DNA from: Pyxicephalus adspersus
Taxonomy: Eukaryota; Chordata; Amphibia; Anura; Pyxicephalidae
DNA: 64,000 nt
Assembly: GCF_032062135.1 (NCBI RefSeq)
Contig: NC_092861.1
Span: forward strand, 121,715,060 to 121,779,059
Direction of reading: 5' to 3'
Shown: positions 58,101-64,000 of the stretch, piece by piece
How positions within the stretch are numbered: position 1 is the first letter of the stretch
Layout of the letters: the number at the start of each line of letters is the position of its first letter
Program-made: the position numbers and the translations under genes
Notes under the pieces: model-generated
Told to the model about the DNA's origin: nothing
Seen by the model: only the letters and a program-made list of their open reading frames with translations
The model's database searches: none

Positions 58101-60195
58101 CACTGTAATAATTCATTCCAGAGTCTTGTCTCTTTTGTGTAGAGGAGGTAGAGTACTTCTTTTGGTACCTGAATTTCATGGACGTTTGCTGTTACCTGTC
58201 CAGCAAAGGGGCCCTCTGACAATCCAGAATAGAAATCTTCAACAATATTAATACCAAAAGCAGACAGTTGTGGACTGGTTGGTACGGGGATTGTTTTAGG
58301 GATTGTAAGCATTAAAAGCAATGTAAGAAACCCCAAAACTGAATCTAACAATGGACTGACTTTTGTTATCTATCTGTTGTATTGAAGACAAATGTTTTCT
58401 GATGAAGTGGTATCTGTTGAATCTGACCACTGAACACAGACATGAAAATTAGATCTGCCACCACTTATGTATACACTTAGAATACAATTGCTCATTGTAT
58501 AAATTATTCATTTTTCTAGGCTTTAAAAAACTAAAACACCAACATAGGCTTAAAGAAAACAACAGATACATTTATAAGAAAGAAATAAGAGAAAAGTGCC
58601 ATTTTGTTGGTCTGAGGGTGGAAGTTTTTTTTCTTAAATCTGCTTTTTCTCTGCCAAGAAGCCCCGTAGCCAGCATCCTCCCTATCCAATCCAACCATTT
58701 TATATATGCAGACTTATCCATAACAAAGTGCCCAGAGGGGCAGGAAACCGGGAGAGTTGGCAGAAAAACCATTTGTACTGTTTCCCCCTAGATGCCTAAA
58801 CTTTTTACTAGTCAGCACAAATGTTTTTAATAATATCTTAAAATAACAACATCTTTTAGGCTCATTTCTTAAAGCTGAAATCCAGCAGATGCCAATAAAA
58901 CTAATTTATTCAGTTGTTCATTTATTAGGAATCATTAACGGAGAACTTCACGTACAGTGTTGTTTTTTTTAGGAATTCATGAATAATCTTCTTTATCATA
59001 GAGTTGCTGCTGTACTTCTAGCTCTCCAGAAAAGTTCTCATTCATGGCTTTACCAGTGTCATTTTCACGATCCATCTCCCATCAATTAATCACTGATCCT
59101 CTCCTCCTCCTTTGTCACTGTCTGTATCTGTCTGTATTTTGCAACCCCTATTTAATGTACAGCGCTGCATAATATGTTGGTGCTATATAGATCCTGTTTA
59201 TTATTAATATTAATAATGGGGAGGGGGGAACTAAACTGGTGCAGCCATGAATTAGAACCATAGCTAAACCTTTTGATTCTACAGTAGTAAGAAACTATTC
59301 ATACATCATTCCCATCTTACAGAAGGTGAACCTAACTTTTTATAGAAAGGGGGTTAGGATACTCATTCCTTTAAACTATTTGCTCTTGTGTTTCTTCTAA
59401 CCAGGAGCAAATGCTATTTATTATTTAGTATTTAACAACTTACACCTGTGTAGGTTGTTTTTATTTCTACTGCAAATTGCAAACTGTACAACCAGAATGT
59501 TGTGATTCATAAACTTTTAAATCCTGGGAACGCACTGCAAACCCAAGTAGTGGCAAACCCAAACCTCCTCCCTACCCCTGATCTGGGGTCTGCATATTGT
59601 AACCCCCTTCCTTGTCCTATGCCTACCTGTTCCTGATCAGGGGAGTTATCTTCTTCAAGACCACACCACAAAATGAAAATCTTTTTGTACATGCCCCTTG
59701 CACTACTATTCATTTTCATTCAGGGTGTTGTACAATCTAGTAAGATCTCTGGACTGAGGACAGATGAGTACAGAAAGGCTTCGGAAGGCTATATTATTAC
59801 CTAAGGAGCAGTTACATTTTGAAAAAAATATTAAATCATTTATATGAAGGCTGAAGTAACATCAAAGGTTCCAGTTAAGTTCTGATTATTATTTTATTGA
59901 TTGTTATTTTATTTTTTTATTATTTTTATTTTTAAGTAGTCAGTTAAATTATTTTTGTAGAAATTTGGAAATCTCCTATACATCATTAAAGTGAATGATA
60001 TTTCTTTTAGCAGTCTCAAGTTTTTAATTTGGGAGTATAGAAATGGTCATTGTGATGCCTTTTTAGTCCAGACTTGTATTTACCTAAGGCCCCCATGAAA
60101 GTGCATTTATGGGCTTCCAATTTTGTTTTCGGATTGATGTCTGGAGTGTTGTTGGTCTGAAAAAAAGAAGCAATTTCATATCCATTTCAGACATT
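55198..60195. other. Intergenic stretch, no gene recognised
   Basis: About 5 kb of AT-rich DNA with one SINE tail (59,097-59,217). At 57,795-57,945 are 'ctgatttactaaaagtg' and 'cctttagtaaatcaag', facing arms of an old foldback element. Frames such as 57,044-57,322 and 58,495-58,791 have no recognised domain. Confidence 0.5.
59097..59217 (+). mobile_element. L2/SINE 3' tail fragment
   Basis: CTGT-rich body, 'tttgcaacccctatttaatg', 'tacagcgctgcataatatgt', 'tggtgctatatagatcctg', then a TTA/AAT run. Confidence 0.78.
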
Positions 60196-60419
60196 GGGCC
60201 TGATTTATTAAAGCTCTCTAAGGCTGGAGAGGATACACTTTCATCAGTGAAACTGGGTGATCCAACAAACCTGGAATGGATTTCTTAAAAATCATTTGCT
60301 ATTTGTTAGCAAACATTTTCAATCCTGGACCAGGTTCATTCCAGGTTTGCTGGATCACCCAGCTTTGCAGACAAAAGTGCATCCTCTCCAGCCTTGGAGT
60401 GCTTAAATGAATCAGGCCC
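60196..60419. mobile_element. Foldback MITE, GGCCTGATTTATTAAAGC family (copy 6, best preserved)
   Basis: Left end 'gggcctgatttattaaagct', right end 'cttaaatgaatcaggccc'. The arms pair over nearly their whole length, meeting around 'atttgctatttgttagcaaa'. Confidence 0.92.
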
Positions 60420-62056
60420 ATTGTGATGAGAAAGGTTTTGTTTAGTTTCTATGAACTGGTCCTATGTTAGGCCTGCAGGAGATCTAAGAATAGAGTGGCA
60501 CATGGTAAGAAATAAGAATGGAATTAGTGGTGGTGTCAAGATCCTGTAAGTCTTTGTAGGGAAGGATGAAGTAGTCTATATGTGATTAGTTTTGATGAAA
60601 GGGGGAGAAAAATATGCAATTCAGCTCTCGGGGGTAGGCTTGGTTAGCTAAAGGGGCTAAGTGGAGCTACTGTTTCCTGAGCTGAAAGTGAAAAGTGTGG
60701 AAGGCCAATAAATTCTCCCCTCAGCATTAAGAAACTTTAGAATTATCTGGAAGAGTTGATGCATTGAAGTAAGTCGGTCTGAACTCGGAAAATAAATTGT
60801 AACCAGCGTAAGAATAGTTTTACCGATTGTTCCTTTTACTGGTAAATATCTAACATTGTCATCTGACCATTAATGATCAGTGGGATTCAGTGAATCAACT
60901 TCAAAAGTAAATGCTAACTTTGTTTGCTTTTAAAATTAGGTAGGGACAATGATAAGCCATACAAAACTGGAGGTTAGAAAGTTATGATACTCCATTTTGA
61001 AATAACTTTTTTAGAGAAATATTTTTGGGCTTTTAATTTTAGCCTTTCAAAAAGTCACTTTTTTTTTTTACTGATTTATGCCTAATAAATATTCTTATTT
61101 AGCCCAGGATATCCCACATTGTCCTTCATTCACTGTTCTGCATGCTGTGTACCATTTTACTTTTCTACTTTATTGAGAGCCAGCTGTCCTATTATTGTTT
61201 TTGCAGCTGGACCCTTGAGGGTACAGCACAAGGTGGTAATTCACCATATTAGATTTTGTTTTATAGGTTCTTGGAGTAAATGCAAGTGAAAATGTTTGCT
61301 GAAATTACAGATTATACTTTTGGCCAGTTACAGAAACACTAAATAAATGATGCCACATAGTTATCCTTCAAGCATTATCATGCATTTATCGGTCATTTGG
61401 TTTACTGATTCTTATTTTTAATTACATCCATTTTTATAATTGATCCCCTTATTTATTTTATCTTTTGTGTAAATTACACTTACCAGATGACAATTCTTTT
61501 GCTAAAGAACTGTCTATTGTAAACATTTCCCTTTTTCCCCCCTCAAAATACAATTTTATCCTTTTTTTGTAAAATAATGCTGATCTCTAGGAACATTTTA
61601 AAATCACTTACTAGGTACCTAATACTCAGACTTGGCTGATCATCATTGCGCTGATCTTTATTTTTCTTTGACAAGGGCAAGCCATGTCTGGGCATTGTTT
61701 TCTTCAGCAGGACCACTAGTAGTTCAATGTGACAATGCAAAAGCACAAATAGGCAACAGTACAAAATCATTGTTAGGAAATACCTGAGCAAAGACGTTAA
61801 TGGTGGAATCACCTGATATTATTTTAATAAAAGACGCAGATTTAAAAAAAAAAAAAAAACTTTTGAAAGCACAGAAACATGTTAAGTGGTTGGGTTTCGA
61901 TCTTCACATTGGAAAGAACAACAAGATGTTATGTTTTAGGTTTATACATAGTTTAAATGATCTTGTTTAGTTAAGCCCACAGCTAAATATTTTTTTGAAA
62001 AAAGTTGTCTAAAAAGCAGGATATATTAACTGAAAAGTAAAGAGAGAAATTTGAAA
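60420..62056. other. Intergenic stretch, no gene recognised
   Basis: AT-rich, with poly(A) at about 61,843-61,858. No exon or structured RNA is recognised. Confidence 0.5.
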
Positions 62057-62525
62057 CCTAAAGCAGAACTATAACCACTAGATATAAAAGAGTGGCTAAC
62101 CCTTTTATATAAAGAAAAAATGTGTTTTTTAAAACATTTTTTAAATACTCTTTTTTTTTATTTGATTGGGATACCCTTCCCTTTGTGGGAGACCTGTGCA
62201 GCCCACAGCCTCCTGGGATACGTGATGTATGTTTCCAAAGAGGCTGCGGGATGTCCCTTCTGTGCATGCCTGAGATTGGACTGAGAGGGCAAACGTTTTC
62301 TTTTTTACATTTTCCATAAAGTGCTCACCCAATATCATGCCTGCATAGTGGGAGATCAGGTGATGTAGGAAGAAGAACCTGAAAGAAGATGGCTGGCACT
62401 GGGTGTCCAGTCCTCGCCAGAATGAAGAAGGAAAACAGGATGGCACGGGACCAACTAGACCAACTGCAGAGGGATTGATGGCTTTCCACATAAGTGACAA
62501 TTTTTTTACTGATAATTCCCCTTTT
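62057..62525. mobile_element. Element with CAGCCTCCTG centre (copy 2)
   Basis: 'taaagcagaactataacc', 'aacccttttatataaagaaa', 'cagcctcctgggatacgtga' and 'gaggctgcgggatg' in the same order as in 40,088-40,570. A 119-codon minus frame across it is incidental. Confidence 0.6.
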
Positions 62526-62572
62526 AAATCATGCTGGGGTATCGTCTTTGAGCAGCTTGAAATGGTCTAAAC

Positions 62573-62850
62573 CAGGGGCACCAAACCCCCAGGCCATGTG
62601 ACAGGTGGGCCGGGGCTCTGACCAGTGCACCCCCCAGTGGGGTCAGCAGTCATTCCACGTCTGGCGTACACTTCCCAGTCTCAGGGCAGTGGGTGGGTTG
62701 TGTCTCTGGAGAGTGGACGGGTTCTGGCATCATGACATCACTCTGGGGGAAATTTCTTCACCTTTGAGTGACACTCTGCTTTCCGTGCATGCACGGTCCG
62801 GAATCTGTGAGATTATTGGTCCGTGAGCTTCAAAAGGTTGGGGACCACTG
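62573..62850 (-). mobile_element. hAT-type non-autonomous DNA transposon (copy 3)
   Basis: Left end CAGGGGCACCAAACCCCC, right end GGTTGGGGACCACTG. Relative to copies 1 and 2 it is reversed: the 'gtgcatgcacggtcc' and 'attggtccgtgagct' strings lie at its right. No transposase. Confidence 0.85.
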
Positions 62851-63669
62851 CCCTAAGCTACAAAGTTACTTGTCGGCAATTAATAAACTGATTGCTTAGT
62901 ATTCTTCAACAGATGTCACAAAAGCAGCAACAAGCAACTGAAAGGCCAGACCCTGGATTCCTAGCCACTACTGAAAGCAGAAAGACAAGCATATGTCGAG
63001 GACTTATCAAATGTAATTATGTAAAAAACTTTGACATCTGCCAGCTCTACCAACTCTGCCTGGATAAATCCACGGGTATAGAAAAAGTAAATTCAAATGT
63101 GAACTCAGAAAACTGAGATAACTATATTGTATCAGAAACTAGTATTATTTATAGTAATTTGCGGACATCACTTGGAGTTGTCATGTCATCATTGATACAT
63201 TATAAAAACCTTACTATAATAGGCATTTGAAGCTCCAGATATTCTTTAAAAGTTAAACTTTGTTCCAGTAAACAAAAACAGAAGCATTGTAGCATTTTCA
63301 TATTAAATATCGATGGGTCATATGTTCCATTGACTATTAAATGCTTGAAGAATATTTGCATGCTAGTCACGATCTGTGTCGTGTAAAGTTAAGAAACCAT
63401 ATAATTGGAACGTTATGAGAATGAAAACAGCTTTGGGCTTGCAATGTTTGTTATGTAAGTCTGGCTACCAAAAAGCATGCTATGCTTGTTATCTCTGCCA
63501 ATGGCTACATATATTCCTTGAAATGATTTGCTGTCATCCTTGACTAACAAATGTGTATGGTAGCCTATTTCTTGTTGCATCTGTATTTTTCCACTTTTGA
63601 TTATGAGGATGAAAAAATACAGGGCCACAGAGTTTGAATTACAGAGCACATAGAGATAGAACTTTAAAG
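62851..63669. other. Intergenic stretch, no gene recognised
   Basis: A Gln-rich 74-codon frame begins at 62,892 but resembles no known family. The rest is AT-rich with nothing recognisable. Confidence 0.45.
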
Positions 63670-63820
63670 GGGACTATTTATAAAGCAGTGAGCCTAACAT
63701 TCACTGAAACATTCTCTGGTGGAGAATATTTTGGGTCAATATGTTTCAATGACTGTAATTGATTCTCCAAAAGGGAATATTTCAGTGAATGTTAGAAATT
63801 CAGCTTCATAAATTGACCCT
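63670..63820. mobile_element. Second type of foldback element (TAACATTCACTGAAA arms)
   Basis: 'cctaacattcactgaaacat' with 'tctggtggagaat' on the left pairs with 'gattctccaaaagggaat' and 'atttcagtgaatgttagaaa' on the right. The outer parts 'ggggactatttataaag' and 'ttcataaattgaccct' also match. It is unrelated to the GGCCTGATTTATT family. Confidence 0.8.
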
Positions 63821-63892
63821 ATCAGTTGTTTTAAAGCTAAAAGTCCTTGCAGATATAAAATAATTTTATGAATGCATCTCTCTGTCTTTCTG

Positions 63893-64000
63893 TGCCTGAT
63901 TTAATAAACCTCTCCAAGACTGGGGAAGACAAACTTTCATCAGTGAACCTGAGTGAACCAGCAAACCTTGAATCGAACTGGTACAGAATTGTAACAAATA
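63893..64000. mobile_element. Foldback MITE (copy 7), cut by the window edge
   Basis: 'gcctgatttaataaacctct', 'aaactttcatcagtgaacct' and 'gaaccagcaaacctt' follow the family left arm. The right arm lies outside the window. Confidence 0.85.

Noticed and set aside
62892..63116. Gln-rich 74-codon frame
   Set aside because: No homology is recognised and there is no start or splice support.
1..64000. CRISPR arrays, operons, phage or bacterial systems
   Set aside because: The sequence is vertebrate nuclear DNA with introns and transposons. Regular repeats here are microsatellites and mobile elements.

Overview
This window is vertebrate nuclear DNA and most likely comes from an anuran amphibian, probably a neobatrachian frog. 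It is AT-rich, with one multi-exon gene in its left quarter and about 49 kb of apparently gene-free DNA to its right. The repeats suggest a frog: a V-SINE with an L2-type tail (the string ending 'gcgctatataaat'), an L2 LINE, a Tx1/L1-type LINE, a mariner and many copies of short inverted-repeat elements. The species assignment is inference from remembered repeat families, not a search.

The only convincing protein-coding gene is PAX1, on the + strand. It encodes a paired-domain transcription factor of pharyngeal endoderm and sclerotome. Exons 2 to 5 are at 1844-2476, 3534-3676, 5346-5565 and 14445-14536. Splice sites and codon phases agree at every junction. Exon 2 carries the whole paired domain and the octapeptide. 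Exons 3 to 5 carry the C-terminal tail, ending in the PAX1-type [16 protein letters not shown] candidate first coding exon contributes only ATGG at 676-679, next to a GTAAGC donor, and supplies exactly the missing phase. The conceptual product is then 363 residues, close to the known short PAX1 form. The 3' UTR ends near AATAAA at 14994-14999.

Intron 3 is largely a decayed tandem repeat with a period of about 40 bp. Intron 4 (8.9 kb) opens with a strongly purine-biased tract holding a (GAAA)n array and an unresolved NN. It also holds several microsatellites, an L2/SINE tail and one non-repetitive block that could be regulatory.

From about 15,050 to 64,000 no further gene is supported. This stretch holds an L2 LINE 3' end (15,922-16,735, minus), seven copies of one foldback element, two copies of a 480-bp inverted-repeat element, and a full-length but frameshifted mariner (26,241-27,542). 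It also holds three hAT-like elements, one with a tandemly triplicated 51-bp end, plus a V-SINE, a Tx1/L1-type LINE 3' end (45,215-46,160), a 332-bp direct repeat and two assembly gaps (51,233-52,146 and 52,711-53,032). Between the repeats lie non-repetitive segments that may be distal regulatory DNA for PAX1. Other vertebrates have a regulatory desert in the PAX1/NKX2-2/FOXA2 neighbourhood, but conservation cannot be tested here. I found no CRISPR array, operon, viral gene or evident new biological system.
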